Assembly: GCA_902780785.1 (NCBI GenBank)
Contig: CACZGS010000008.1
Location: 1-64,000, forward strand
Origin: Oscillospiraceae bacterium
GTDB lineage: Bacteria; Bacillota; Clostridia; Saccharofermentanales; Saccharofermentanaceae
DNA: 64,000 bases
Reading direction: 5' to 3'
Part shown: positions 1-8,414 of the stretch, in pieces
Layout: each line of letters begins with the position of its first letter
Numbering within the stretch: the first letter of the stretch is position 1
Notes under the pieces: generated by a model
What the model was told of the DNA's origin: nothing
Databases searched by the model: none
What the model saw: the letters and a program-made list of their open reading frames with translations, nothing else
Translations under genes and position numbers: made by a program

Positions 1-96
1 TTTAAACCTCCGTTTACCTGATACTTAATTATGTAACTGAAAAACTTGAAGGTGTATATATTCCTGAAAATTGTGTCTACTTTTACGTTACCACTT

Positions 97-190
97 CAAA
101 CTCTAGGCAAAACCTCAGGCGACGCCTAGCATTCCGCCTGGAAAAAGGCCCATTTTACCCCAAACTCTAGGCAAAACCTCAGGCGACGCC
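97..190. repeat. Pair of 30-bp direct repeats
   Basis: Identical 30-base units occupy 97-126 and 161-190, both beginning caaactctaggc and ending ggcgacgcc, 64 bases start to start. The second copy contains the stop codon and the last codons of the nuclease-like gene at 179-1018, so that gene's tail is made of repeat sequence. Only two copies are visible. They could be an intergenic repeat family or the scar of a local duplication. The base before position 1 is unknown, so more copies could lie to the left. Confidence 0.75.
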
Positions 191-1018
191 CGGAGTTTCG
201 CCGGATGTTTTCAGTGTTCCGGCTTTTGATGTATCTTCCCATAGCAATGCATCATCAGGAATCATGTCGTTATATGCGGATAAAACCTGACTGATAAAGT
301 AGTCTTTATCGAAGTTATATTTATCGTACATAATCACATAGATTACTTCCCTACCTGGTCTATATATTTCTTTCGAAAAACCATAGATCTTATTACACGT
401 CTTTACGTAATACTCGATCTTATCGGTCATTCCCAATATTTCCAAATAGGCACATCTGTCGATCTCATAGAAATTTATTAGACAATCCGGATTGATCGTT
501 TCATTTATTTCCGCTAGATATATTTCAGGCTCATACTTAAATGGAATACCGATTTCTTTGAGCAGATCCAAACCCATTAATTCATTCTTTGACTTCAAAT
601 CCCCGTGTTCACTAACTGTTGGGTTATCGGGTGTGTACTTACCTAATTTTCCCTCACGAGCATTGTAGTATTCGTTATTCATACGGTGAGGATCTGAATA
701 CTGAACTATTGGGAACTTTACCTTAGGTGGGGCAAAACAATATCTGGAATACCATTCATTCAATAAGACATCATACTCTGCCTTAAGATTTTGGTACTCA
801 TTTATCTGTTCTATATAACACTTACCCAATTTTGATCTTGGACTGAGGATACGCTGATGACGAGTGCTTATTTTAGGAATACTCGGATCATATGTAATAA
901 CGATGTATCGCTTGCCATTTTTCTCATCAAAGTACCCATGCACCATCTTCTCCAACTTCAGCCTTCTATACTCCAGCTTTACCGCAAGCACTTTCATAGG
1001 GAATTCGATCTTATTCAT
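179..1018 (-). CDS. Hypothetical protein with PD-(D/E)XK nuclease-like region
   Basis: A 279-residue protein of unknown role. The middle to C-terminal part carries the order seen in a PD-(D/E)XK-like endonuclease fold: a helix with KSKNELMGLDLL, a gap, INPDCLI (candidate PD) and then YLEILGMTDKIEYY, where the usual E-x-K position reads E-x-L. A lysine may therefore come from elsewhere or the site may be dead. The start chosen is the ATG at 1018 because AAGGAG lies nine bases upstream; a GTG at 1036 has no such site. No gene partner is visible. The AT-rich codons and the repeat at the 3' end suggest an accessory or acquired gene. The nuclease assignment is an inference from motif order only. 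Confidence 0.6.
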   Translation of the reverse strand: MNKIEFPMKVLAVKLEYRRLKLEKMVHGYFDEKNGKRYIVITYDPSIPKISTRHQRILSPRSKLGKCYIEQINEYQNLKAEYDVLLNEWYSRYCFAPPKVKFPIVQYSDPHRMNNEYYNAREGKLGKYTPDNPTVSEHGDLKSKNELMGLDLLKEIGIPFKYEPEIYLAEINETINPDCLINFYEIDRCAYLEILGMTDKIEYYVKTCNKIYGFSKEIYRPGREVIYVIMYDKYNFDKDYFISQVLSAYNDMIPDDALLWEDTSKAGTLKTSGETPGVA

Positions 1019-1132
1019 AACGACATTCTCCTTCACGCTTTTCCCACATTATGAACAGCAAACAAAGCCTTGTGCGGGCGAATTGCTCCAAATGCAAAAT
1101 AACGCCTCGAAAATGAGACTTTTTGGCAAAAA

Positions 1133-1146
1133 TTGAGACTGGTCTC
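1133..1146. promoter_or_regulatory. Inverted repeat upstream of the 1233 gene
   Basis: TGAGAC-TG-GTCTCA is a 6-bp inverted repeat about 35 bases before the -10 element of the downstream gene. A further tgagac half-copy lies at about 1112-1117. It could be an operator; nothing shows the binding protein. Confidence 0.35.
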
Positions 1147-1176
1147 AACTATTTAGGCCTTTTCCTACAAAGATTA

Positions 1177-1186
1177 TTGGTATAAT
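1177..1186 (+). promoter_or_regulatory. Extended -10 promoter
   Basis: TTGGTATAAT contains a perfect TATAAT at 1181-1186 preceded by TG-n, the extended -10 form. No good -35 box is seen. It is correctly placed to drive the membrane protein starting at 1233. Confidence 0.55.
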
Positions 1187-1232
1187 CCAATTGTGGGTTT
1201 TGGTCTTTCGCGAAAACAGATGGGGTATCTAT

Positions 1233-2261
1233 ATGGGCGAAAAAGTATTTGAGAACAAGAACGTTTATTTCCCTGCATTTATCAAGCCGGTCATTGGCTT
1301 AATGTTGTTTGCGGCAATCGGATTGGTATCGTCAAACAGATTTTTCATCAAAGACGACACGCAAAAGCTGAACTTGCAGAACATGCTGATCGTCCTGGCG
1401 GCAGCGCTTGTAATCGGCGCCATAATGGGAATTGTTGCTATGCTGAAGATCCCGAAGATGAAGATCACCGTAAACAAGAAAGGCGTTGAAGTAATCAGAG
1501 GCAAAGCCGAAGGTTTTTACCCGCTTAAGGATTTCAGAGGTTATAAGACTACAAGAAGACAGAAAAATGAATTCGGCACACTCATATTTGAAGATGAAGA
1601 TGATACTGACGACCAGTATCTCTTGATCGACTGTGAGGGATTCAGATGGGGTGATTTCAAAAAGATCGCAGACTGCATCAGGATCTTTAAATACAACGTT
1701 TTCCGCGATGGTGATTATCCGACTGACAAGCTCGAAGATGATCACTATGAGGGTTCCGACAAAGAGGTTTACGACCCAAAGAAATCCCGCAATCAATTGA
1801 TTATCGGTGTCATTATCGCAATTGCCGTCAACGCAGGTGTAGCCTGGTTTTACATCAACAAGTACACACTATCAGGCGCAAAAGACATTTTGATCCTGCA
1901 TGGCGCTTTCATTTTGGTGATGGCCTTTATCTGTTTCAGATTGTATCAGGCGTTGGTTAAGAACTCCGTGATCTCGATCCAGAACCTTTACCTCATGCCG
2001 ACAGAGCTCAAGATCAACAATGAGACATGGCCTTTAAAACAGATCAAATCCATATACATAACACCGCCTTATCTTCAGAGCCAGGAAGAAGCTTACCGCA
2101 ATCTATATATCTTCGAAAAAGATACCGGCAAAAGACATGCTTACTTTATAGAGAACAAGCCTGTGGAGTATGATCCTGAAGAAAAGTATTTCAGGCTGTA
2201 TAACAGCATGATCGATCTGTGTAAGCAAAACAGGATCAAGGTTGAAGAGTTTGAACCATAA
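1233..2261 (+). CDS. Hypothetical membrane protein
   Basis: A 342-residue protein not recognised as a named family. Two hydrophobic segments near the N-terminus (about residues 13-35 and 52-75) are followed by a soluble stretch of about 120 residues. A second pair of membrane segments (about residues 190-240) precedes a C-terminal soluble region. The topology of two TM hairpins, each followed by a beta-rich cytosolic part, resembles bacterial PH-like membrane proteins, but that is a guess. ATG 1233 is preferred over the upstream TTG because GGGG lies seven bases before it and an extended -10 promoter lies at 1177-1186. It is a single-gene unit ending at the convergent terminator at 2271-2302. 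Confidence 0.7.
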   Translation: MGEKVFENKNVYFPAFIKPVIGLMLFAAIGLVSSNRFFIKDDTQKLNLQNMLIVLAAALVIGAIMGIVAMLKIPKMKITVNKKGVEVIRGKAEGFYPLKDFRGYKTTRRQKNEFGTLIFEDEDDTDDQYLLIDCEGFRWGDFKKIADCIRIFKYNVFRDGDYPTDKLEDDHYEGSDKEVYDPKKSRNQLIIGVIIAIAVNAGVAWFYINKYTLSGAKDILILHGAFILVMAFICFRLYQALVKNSVISIQNLYLMPTELKINNETWPLKQIKSIYITPPYLQSQEEAYRNLYIFEKDTGKRHAYFIENKPVEYDPEEKYFRLYNSMIDLCKQNRIKVEEFEP

Positions 2262-2270
2262 ACGATTTAA

Positions 2271-2302
2271 AAGGTGGCCTCGTTGTTCAGTGAGGCCACC
2301 TT
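2271..2302. terminator. Bidirectional rho-independent terminator
   Basis: An 11-bp perfect stem (aaggtggcctc / gaggccacctt) with a 10-base loop lies between converging genes. It is flanked by A-rich bases on the left and ttatttactt on the right, so it can serve both strands. Confidence 0.85.
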
Positions 2303-2324
2303 ATTTACTTACACTTGAAGATCA

Positions 2325-2447
2325 TTAAGCTCCGGTAAAGAGATCCGGTGTTTGGTTACTTTCTGAGATTACGTCATCGTTCTCGAAAGGAATAACCGCG
2401 AGAATGAGACTCTCATACATATCTTTAGTTTCCATTTTATTTTCCAT
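2325..2447 (-). CDS. Small hypothetical protein, 40 aa
   Basis: A 40-codon ORF starts 14 bases after the stop of the LRR protein gene and has a very strong ribosome site (GGGGGGAG four to five bases before the ATG). The peptide begins MENKMETKDMYESL, is acidic and polar, and has no membrane segment, Cys pattern or known motif. Position and ribosome site support translation as the second gene of the LRR transcript, ending just before the shared terminator. Function is unknown. It could be a peptide cargo or simply a fortuitous ORF. Confidence 0.55.
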   Translation of the reverse strand: MENKMETKDMYESLILAVIPFENDDVISESNQTPDLFTGA

Positions 2448-2461
2448 ATTACTCCCCCCTA

Positions 2462-4639
2462 TTAAAAATCATCAGGAACAGGCGGTCTATATTTATACGC
2501 CGCTTTATTATACCTGACCATTGTACTGATCAAAACCTTAAGCGACCTTGTTACGGTAGCATCTTCCTCATGGTCAATGACAAGCCTGCAATAATACAAC
2601 GGGCTGTAGTTTACGGTACCAAGACGTTTGTTGCCATCAAGGACTTTGATGTTATAAGTAAAGTTGATCCTGTATGCAGGAATACCTACGATCTTTATCA
2701 CATAATAATCTCCCTCTTTAACAGGAGTAAGAACTTCATCGCCATACATAAAGACCATATTTTCAGTTACGCCTGTTAAATAAAGCTTCTCAGTGATCGT
2801 AGTATTAAGGATAAGACTTGCTTTGGCGATCTTTAGATCAGTTCCGTCAATCGTAAGATCGTTAAGCTCAGCCCCCGCGATGACTTCTTCAGCTGTTACA
2901 ATGGACAGATCCCTGTCGTCACCTGAAAGAACGCTGTTAGCATAGTTGCCCTGATTGTAGTTAAAGTAGCTCTGGCAGGCTGTACCGTAATTGAGCATTG
3001 TCTTAATAAGATCCTGCTCCTTTGAATATGTATCAGGATGCTGGAGCATGTACTTGGCGTATTCCTGAACTGTATAGTCATAGGCCTTGCCTGAAGTCTC
3101 ACCGTCAATGACCTGAGCAGTAATCTTAGAAGTCATCTCCTTAGCATTAACAGTGCACTTGAACACGTAATAGCCGCCTGACTGTGTAGCTACGGCACGT
3201 GATGTATCAGTCTGGGATTTAACATAGACTTCCTGTGTTCTGGAATGCTTGCCGTCAACACTCTTAATGGTAAATACCATCTTTGCGTTCTCGCTTAATG
3301 CATCTGCATTCTTGAAACGCAGATAAAAGTTAACGCCGATATCGCCTTCAAGGCTCAACGAGTAGCCGGAAAGAAGGTCACCGATCTCCATATCATCATG
3401 ATCGCCCTTGAAAGTTACGTTAACATCAAAAGCCGATCCGGAATGGAACTTCGATTCATACTTTTCGAGATAGCTTACAGGTGAAGAAGGCACATAGCAG
3501 ATTGTCTTCCTGTCTGCCTTAAAATCATCACCGTCTGTATCGATCCATGTAAGGTTTTCAGGATCGAAATTACAATATACAGCTTCTACATTTTTGCAAT
3601 CATTGAATGAACTGCCGCCTATATAGACAACGTTTGATGAAATAACTACAGACTTAAGACTGCTGCAGCTCTGGAACGCATATTCTCCGATAGCTGTTTC
3701 AGCTGAGCCTTCACGGAAAGTAACAGCTGTAAGTCCATAACATTGACAGAATGCATAATCACCGACTACTTCTACACTGCCGGGGATCGAAATCTTCTCA
3801 AGATGAGTACACGTATCAAAAGCACGCATGCCAATTTCTTTCAAAGTGCTTGGCAAAACAACGGATTTCAGCTTCGTATTCTGGCAGAACGCATTAGCAC
3901 CGATTTTGGTAACACCTTCAGGAATGGTCAGCGTTTCAAAATCGCAGTAATAGAATGCATTATCTTCGATAGTAGTCAGATTCTTAGGGAATTCGATCGA
4001 ACTGATATCACAGCTCGCAAACAAACTTGCCGGAATAGTTGTCATGTTCTCAGGAAGTCTTACGGAAGTTATAGAGCTTCCTGCAAATACAGAATTACCA
4101 AATGTTGTAACTGAATCCGGGATATAAACATATTCAAGCGAACGGCAGCCGGAAAACAAATTTGAAGAAACTTTAGAAAGATTAGCCGGAAGAGTTACAT
4201 TCTTAACTCCGGAAGCAGTAAACGCATAATCATCGATTGCTGTAATGCTGTCGGGAAGATTGATTTCACTGAGATTAGCGCTGCCTGCAAAAGCTGCGTT
4301 GCCGATATGTGTAACAGACGATGAGAGTGTAGCTTTTGTTAGGTTATTACAACTTGAAAATGCCCCATTTGCAATGCTGGTAACACCCTGCTCTATGGTA
4401 ACGGTCTTGATGTTATCCTTATAACCAGCCCAAGGATTGGTTGAGAACTGCATCTCACCTGAGCCGCTGACAGTAAGACTGCCGTCAACATCAAGCGTCC
4501 ACGTTACACCGTCTCCGCAGTCGCCACTGACAGGTTCTGTAAGCTCAGCCGCTGATACGGTTATACCACCCAAAAACGCAACTGTAACTACAGCCGCAAC
4601 CATTGAAAGAATGGCAGTAAGAATTCTCTTATTTTTCAT
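2462..4639 (-). CDS. Secreted leucine-rich-repeat (BspA-type) surface protein
   Basis: A 725-residue protein with a clear signal peptide (MKNKRI, then a hydrophobic core ending in VSA, residues 1-30). A short beta region with DCGDGVTWTLD and a Gly-rich strand comes next, typical of the N-terminus of clostridial LRR proteins. About 12-14 BspA-like LRR_5 repeats of 22-24 residues follow (about residues 60-370; recurring I-x-x-x-A-F-x-x-C and L-x-x-V-x-L-P). The last 300 residues form an unassigned beta-rich domain. No LPXTG or SLH anchor is seen. Such proteins act at the cell surface in adhesion. ATG 4639 is chosen because it places the signal peptide at the N-terminus; the upstream start adds unrelated residues. 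Confidence 0.85.
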   Translation of the reverse strand: MKNKRILTAILSMVAAVVTVAFLGGITVSAAELTEPVSGDCGDGVTWTLDVDGSLTVSGSGEMQFSTNPWAGYKDNIKTVTIEQGVTSIANGAFSSCNNLTKATLSSSVTHIGNAAFAGSANLSEINLPDSITAIDDYAFTASGVKNVTLPANLSKVSSNLFSGCRSLEYVYIPDSVTTFGNSVFAGSSITSVRLPENMTTIPASLFASCDISSIEFPKNLTTIEDNAFYYCDFETLTIPEGVTKIGANAFCQNTKLKSVVLPSTLKEIGMRAFDTCTHLEKISIPGSVEVVGDYAFCQCYGLTAVTFREGSAETAIGEYAFQSCSSLKSVVISSNVVYIGGSSFNDCKNVEAVYCNFDPENLTWIDTDGDDFKADRKTICYVPSSPVSYLEKYESKFHSGSAFDVNVTFKGDHDDMEIGDLLSGYSLSLEGDIGVNFYLRFKNADALSENAKMVFTIKSVDGKHSRTQEVYVKSQTDTSRAVATQSGGYYVFKCTVNAKEMTSKITAQVIDGETSGKAYDYTVQEYAKYMLQHPDTYSKEQDLIKTMLNYGTACQSYFNYNQGNYANSVLSGDDRDLSIVTAEEVIAGAELNDLTIDGTDLKIAKASLILNTTITEKLYLTGVTENMVFMYGDEVLTPVKEGDYYVIKIVGIPAYRINFTYNIKVLDGNKRLGTVNYSPLYYCRLVIDHEEDATVTRSLKVLISTMVRYNKAAYKYRPPVPDDF

Positions 4640-4807
4640 ATGAGACCCCACAATTCTTAAAGAAACGACCAATGTCCATTAAGACCCTACAGAACAATAA
4701 TATAATATTATCTGTCAAATTTATATGTTAATTTCATTACCCTATCCGGAGAATTTCCGACCGCCCTCAAAGCCAATGAAATTAAGCTAATCTTAAGGTT
4801 CGTTTTA

Positions 4808-4836
4808 TTGCACCCCAAAATCAATAATGTTAATAT
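4808..4836 (+). promoter_or_regulatory. Sigma-A type promoter
   Basis: TTGCAC at 4808-4813 and TAATAT at 4831-4836 with exactly 17 bases between them, about 30 bases before the ATG at 4868. Confidence 0.55.
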
Positions 4837-4867
4837 TCTTTTATCTCAATATTATGGAGGGTAATAT

Positions 4868-5482
4868 ATGTTCTGTACTAATTGTGGATCACAATTTGAT
4901 GATGGTAATTCTTTCTGCCCTAACTGCGGCACAAAGGTAGTATCAGTAGCTCAGCCCGTAGCAGAACCTGCTCCTGTTGCAGCTCCCATTGAATCAGCAC
5001 CCGTTCAGGCTGCACCTGTTGAGGCAGCTCCCGTTCAGGCAGTACCTGTTGCTGCAGCAGCTCCGGTTGCTACACCCGTTGAGCCTGCTCCTGCACCGGC
5101 ACCCGCACCTGCACCTGTTGCAATGCCTGTTCAGCCCGTTGCACCCGTTCAGCCGGTTCAGCCCGTTTATTCACAGGCTACACCTATCGCTCCCGTAACC
5201 CTTGGCACTAACGACAGCCTCGGCAAGACAATCCTTGTTTTGGGAATCGTTGCAGTTGCTTGCTGCGTCTTCTATTTCTTCTCATTAGCATCCATTATCT
5301 GCGGTGCTATCGGTCTTTCAAAGGCTAAGAAGTTCACAGAAGAGTGCGGTCAGCTTTACGGCGTAGCAAAAGTTGGTAAGTATCTCTCATTGGGCGGACT
5401 TATCGGCGGTTCCGTAATCACAGGTATCGTAGCACTCTACTTCTTCCTTATCGTTTTAGGTGCTGCAGTAAGCTCTCGCTGA
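4868..5482 (+). CDS. Zinc-ribbon membrane protein with Pro/Ala-rich linker
   Basis: A 204-residue protein in three parts. Residues 1-24 form a zinc ribbon with two CxxC knuckles (FCTNCG and FCPNCG). Residues 30-115 are a low-complexity linker of repeating A-P-V/P-A-P units. Residues 117-204 contain two strongly hydrophobic segments around KAKKF, like DUF4190-type small membrane domains. Known relatives are uncharacterised clostridial proteins. The ribosome site GGAGGG is six bases before the ATG. It has its own promoter (4808) and terminator (5506), so it is a monocistronic gene. The linker DNA is itself a degenerate repeat and may vary in length between strains. Confidence 0.8.
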   Translation: MFCTNCGSQFDDGNSFCPNCGTKVVSVAQPVAEPAPVAAPIESAPVQAAPVEAAPVQAVPVAAAAPVATPVEPAPAPAPAPAPVAMPVQPVAPVQPVQPVYSQATPIAPVTLGTNDSLGKTILVLGIVAVACCVFYFFSLASIICGAIGLSKAKKFTEECGQLYGVAKVGKYLSLGGLIGGSVITGIVALYFFLIVLGAAVSSR

Positions 5483-5505
5483 TACAACACTGTAAAGTAA
5501 AAAAC

Positions 5506-5536
5506 AAGGCGATGTCCCAACGGCATCGCCTTTTTT
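5506..5536. terminator. Terminator between converging genes
   Basis: A nine-base stem aaggcgatg / catcgcctt followed by a run of six T on the plus strand. It ends the zinc-ribbon gene and marks the far 3' end of the minus-strand polysaccharide locus. Confidence 0.85.
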
Positions 5537-5541
5537 ATTGC

Positions 5542-6435
5542 TTACTTTTTCAATGTCTTAAGGAACTCTTCATAAGGCACATCGCACGAGTAATGGAGCG
5601 TCGAGTGCATTGATTTTATCTGCATCGGCGTGCGCCAGTCTCCGAAATCCTGTTCAAGCCTCTTCTCGTATCCTGTCTGCGCCGGGATCATGCGGTCTTC
5701 GAACGGAAGATCGATCGTGCCGTCGAACCATTCCCTGTCCCAGATAAATCTCTTGTTGCCCGGGAAAACGGTTACATAGCCTACCCTCTTTGTCTCAGGT
5801 CCGACCTTGGTTGCGGTCTTGATGAACTTCCTGCAGATCTTGTCTGACGACGTGAAGACTTTGCAGATCTTCCAGATGGCCTGTGCGACCTTGCGCTTGG
5901 TTGTCTTCTTAGCGCCGAATACGGATAATGCCCTGTCTGTCTGATAGCACTCGAAAAGGAACTTCAACCGCTTAAGTTTATTGGACTGCATCGCAAATGC
6001 GAGCTTGCCGTCGGGCACGTTATAAGCCGGGAAGATATCGACGAAGATGCCGCGGTTGCCACCCGGATTGTTCTCGATCTCCCATTCGGTAAAGCATGCG
6101 GTATCGCTCTTTCTTACCTTGAAGAGCCAGGGATAAAAGCCTTCTTCGGTCTCCCATGTCTGAAGGAAATACGGATATTGGAGTTCTTCTTTCGCGACCT
6201 TGCAGAACTTCTCAAGATCGTCCCTGTACATCTGGACATCGAGATCATCATCCCACGGAATAAAGCCCTTATGTCTTACGGCACCCAAAAGCGTGCCGCC
6301 GTCGGCATAGTATGTTATGTTGTGCTTTTTGCAGATACGGTCAATCTCATCCAGGATCTCCATCTGGACTGACCAAAGCTTCTTCATATCAGCCGATACT
6401 GTATAGCCGTCTCTAATCTCTTCTTCGAGGTTCAT
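5542..6435 (-). CDS. LicD-family phosphotransferase (copy 1)
   Basis: A 297-residue protein of the LicD family, whose members transfer phosphocholine, ribitol-phosphate or similar groups from a CDP/CMP donor to glycans. The nucleotidyltransferase-like core is plain: DGGTLLGAVRHKGFIPWDDD at about residues 45-64, with the metal-binding DDD. A conserved FVDIFPAYNVPDG follows at about residue 130. It is the last gene of the minus-strand locus. The neighbour at 6448-7350 shares the same order of motifs over its full length, so the two are a tandem duplication that has diverged. No signal peptide is seen, so it acts at the cytoplasmic face. The donor is not evident; CMP-phosphonate or CDP-polyol are the candidates given the rest of the locus. 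Confidence 0.85.
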   Translation of the reverse strand: MNLEEEIRDGYTVSADMKKLWSVQMEILDEIDRICKKHNITYYADGGTLLGAVRHKGFIPWDDDLDVQMYRDDLEKFCKVAKEELQYPYFLQTWETEEGFYPWLFKVRKSDTACFTEWEIENNPGGNRGIFVDIFPAYNVPDGKLAFAMQSNKLKRLKFLFECYQTDRALSVFGAKKTTKRKVAQAIWKICKVFTSSDKICRKFIKTATKVGPETKRVGYVTVFPGNKRFIWDREWFDGTIDLPFEDRMIPAQTGYEKRLEQDFGDWRTPMQIKSMHSTLHYSCDVPYEEFLKTLKK

Positions 6436-6447
6436 TTCCCTGTTCCC

Positions 6448-7350
6448 TTATTTTTCCTGAGCCTTCAGATTCTTCAGGTAGTCTCTGTAATCGGTATCAG
6501 TCGAGAAATTCAGGCCGGAATGCAGCGATGTGCCCTTAACGAACTGATGCCAGTCGCCGAACTGCGCCGTCAGGACTTCATCGTAATTCTGAGGTCCCAA
6601 TATGGTTATGTCCTCGAAAGGAAGCTCAACCGTTTTGTCGAACCATGTTCTGTCCCAGACGAGCTTTTTGTTGCCGGGATCAAAAGAGATTACGCTGACT
6701 CTCTTAGTTTTGTTCTTTTCGAGCTTACTGAGCTCCAGATACTCCTTGCAAAGCTTCTCGGGGCTCGTGAAGATCGAATAGAACTTCCAGCGGAGCTGCT
6801 GCTTAGCCTTGAATTTGGTCTTCTTAACGCCGAACTTGGTAATAGCCCTGTCGATCTGATAGCAGCTGAAAATATCACGGATCTTCTTTAATCTTTTTAC
6901 CTGCTTCGCGAAAACAGCATCGTCATCAGGAACGTTATAGATCGGGAAGATATCGACAAAGATACCGCGGTTGCCTTCAGGACTCATCTCGAGTTCCCAG
7001 TCGGTAAAGCATGTAGTGCCGCTCTTTCTTACTTTCAAGTGGAAAGGCGGATAACCGGGCTCAGTCTCGCATGTCTGAAGGAAGTATGGTTCCTTCAGTT
7101 CGTCCTTGCAGTATTCGATGAACTTCTCATAGTCATCGATATGCATGTCGAGATCGAAATCATCGTCCCACGGGATAAATCCCTGATGCCTTACGGCGCC
7201 CAGAAGCGTGCCGCCGTCGGCAATTACAGTAAGATTATGTCTTTTGCAGATCTGGTTTATCTGATCGTATATATCAAGGAATTCCGCCCAGAGCTTTTTC
7301 ATGTCGGCGGAAATAAGGTAGTCGCATCTTACCTCTTCGTTAAGGTTCAT
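6448..7350 (-). CDS. LicD-family phosphotransferase (copy 2)
   Basis: A 300-residue paralogue of the preceding LicD gene. It has the same DGGTLLGAVRHQGFIPWDDD core (about residues 45-64) and FVDIFPIYNVPDD. Its ATG overlaps the stop of the upstream SDR gene (ATGA, 7347-7350), which shows translational coupling with the SDR and the cytidylyltransferase. Two paralogues side by side suggest two acceptors or two positions on the glycan. The substrate cannot be read from the sequence. Confidence 0.85.
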   Translation of the reverse strand: MNLNEEVRCDYLISADMKKLWAEFLDIYDQINQICKRHNLTVIADGGTLLGAVRHQGFIPWDDDFDLDMHIDDYEKFIEYCKDELKEPYFLQTCETEPGYPPFHLKVRKSGTTCFTDWELEMSPEGNRGIFVDIFPIYNVPDDDAVFAKQVKRLKKIRDIFSCYQIDRAITKFGVKKTKFKAKQQLRWKFYSIFTSPEKLCKEYLELSKLEKNKTKRVSVISFDPGNKKLVWDRTWFDKTVELPFEDITILGPQNYDEVLTAQFGDWHQFVKGTSLHSGLNFSTDTDYRDYLKNLKAQEK

Positions 7351-8405
7351 AAGCTGTAAGTCTCCTTTAAGATCTGAACGGTATGAGTAAAGCCCGCTTC
7401 AGCGTCGAAGCACCCTCTCCATCCAAGTCCTATAAGGCTTGTGCTCTCAAGCGAAGAATTGCTCATTGGGTTAAAGCCCTTGCGCTCTTCGTCCGTGGGA
7501 AGTTCCATGCGGAGTTCAACGCCGGCGCTCTTAACAAGGATCTCAGCCATCTGCTTGATGCTTATGATCGAATCGGGATTAGAGATGTTATATGCGTGGC
7601 AGTTCTCACCGCAGAGAAGGACTTTGAGCATTGCAGATGCGCAGTCCAAGCAGTAACAATAGCTTCTGATCTGTGAGCCGTCGCTCTTCATTACGATGTC
7701 TTCGCCTTTTGCAACAGCATAAGACCATGCTGAAGCTACTCTGTTATCGTAAGGTGAAGCCGTAGGTCCGTAGATGTGGCCCGGGCGGACGATAACTGAT
7801 TCAACGCCGTATTCGTCAGCATAAGAAGCGCACAATGTCTCAGCGGCCCTCTTGCCTACGGAATATGAATTTCTGGCCTTAAGAAGATCGATAAATCCGT
7901 ACTGGCCTTCCTTGTAAGGCTCTGTGCCTTCCTTCTCACCATAAACTTCGCTGGAGCTGATATAAAGGATCCTCTTGGTGCCCTGCTCTTTCGCATAATC
8001 TAAGAGATACTTCATTCCGAGGAAGTTGCTCATCATGGTCTCAACAGGCTCTTTAACGATCATGTTGGGTGACGCGTTACTTGCGCCGTGGATGATGTAA
8101 TCGGAATGGACATCTATTACGTTATCAGTCTTGGAAGCATCGTAAACTACGAAAGTGAAATCGTCCCTGTTTACGAGATCTCCGAATCTGCCGGACATTT
8201 CCTCAGGCCATCTGCCAGCGGCAAGGACCTGTATCTTCTTATCGTGTGTGTCGTTATAACGGAAGATGATATCTACAACAGCTGAGCAGACAAGGCCTGC
8301 AGCTCCTGTTATCATCAGGGACTTTCCCGCAAGTTCGTCGAGCTCGGGTACTACTTCAATGACCTTATCAATGTCAGCTATCCACTTCTGATTATCGTAA
8401 AGCAT
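7347..8405 (-). CDS. NAD-dependent epimerase/dehydratase (extended SDR)
   Basis: A 352-residue extended SDR. The Rossmann motif is slightly unusual (TGAAGLVCS at about residues 33-41 instead of GxxGxxG). The catalytic pattern is YISSSEVYG with SYSVGK (Y-x-x-x-K at about residues 178-185), followed by VRPGHIYGP. These features match nucleotide-sugar dehydratases and epimerases such as UDP-glucuronate decarboxylase or dTDP-glucose 4,6-dehydratase. It lies between an IspD/TarI-like cytidylyltransferase and two LicD genes, so a CDP-linked substrate is plausible. It overlaps LicD copy 2 by four bases. The substrate is an inference. Confidence 0.8.
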   Translation of the reverse strand: MLYDNQKWIADIDKVIEVVPELDELAGKSLMITGAAGLVCSAVVDIIFRYNDTHDKKIQVLAAGRWPEEMSGRFGDLVNRDDFTFVVYDASKTDNVIDVHSDYIIHGASNASPNMIVKEPVETMMSNFLGMKYLLDYAKEQGTKRILYISSSEVYGEKEGTEPYKEGQYGFIDLLKARNSYSVGKRAAETLCASYADEYGVESVIVRPGHIYGPTASPYDNRVASAWSYAVAKGEDIVMKSDGSQIRSYCYCLDCASAMLKVLLCGENCHAYNISNPDSIISIKQMAEILVKSAGVELRMELPTDEERKGFNPMSNSSLESTSLIGLGWRGCFDAEAGFTHTVQILKETYSL

Positions 8406-8414
8406 ATAAGATCC

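Noticed and set aside
97..190. CRISPR-like repeat pair
   Set aside because: Only two copies are seen, one inside a gene end, with no cas gene and no further spacing pattern.
4977..5198. A 73-codon plus-strand frame rich in Leu/His/Pro
   Set aside because: It is an out-of-frame reading of the Pro/Ala-rich linker of the zinc-ribbon protein.
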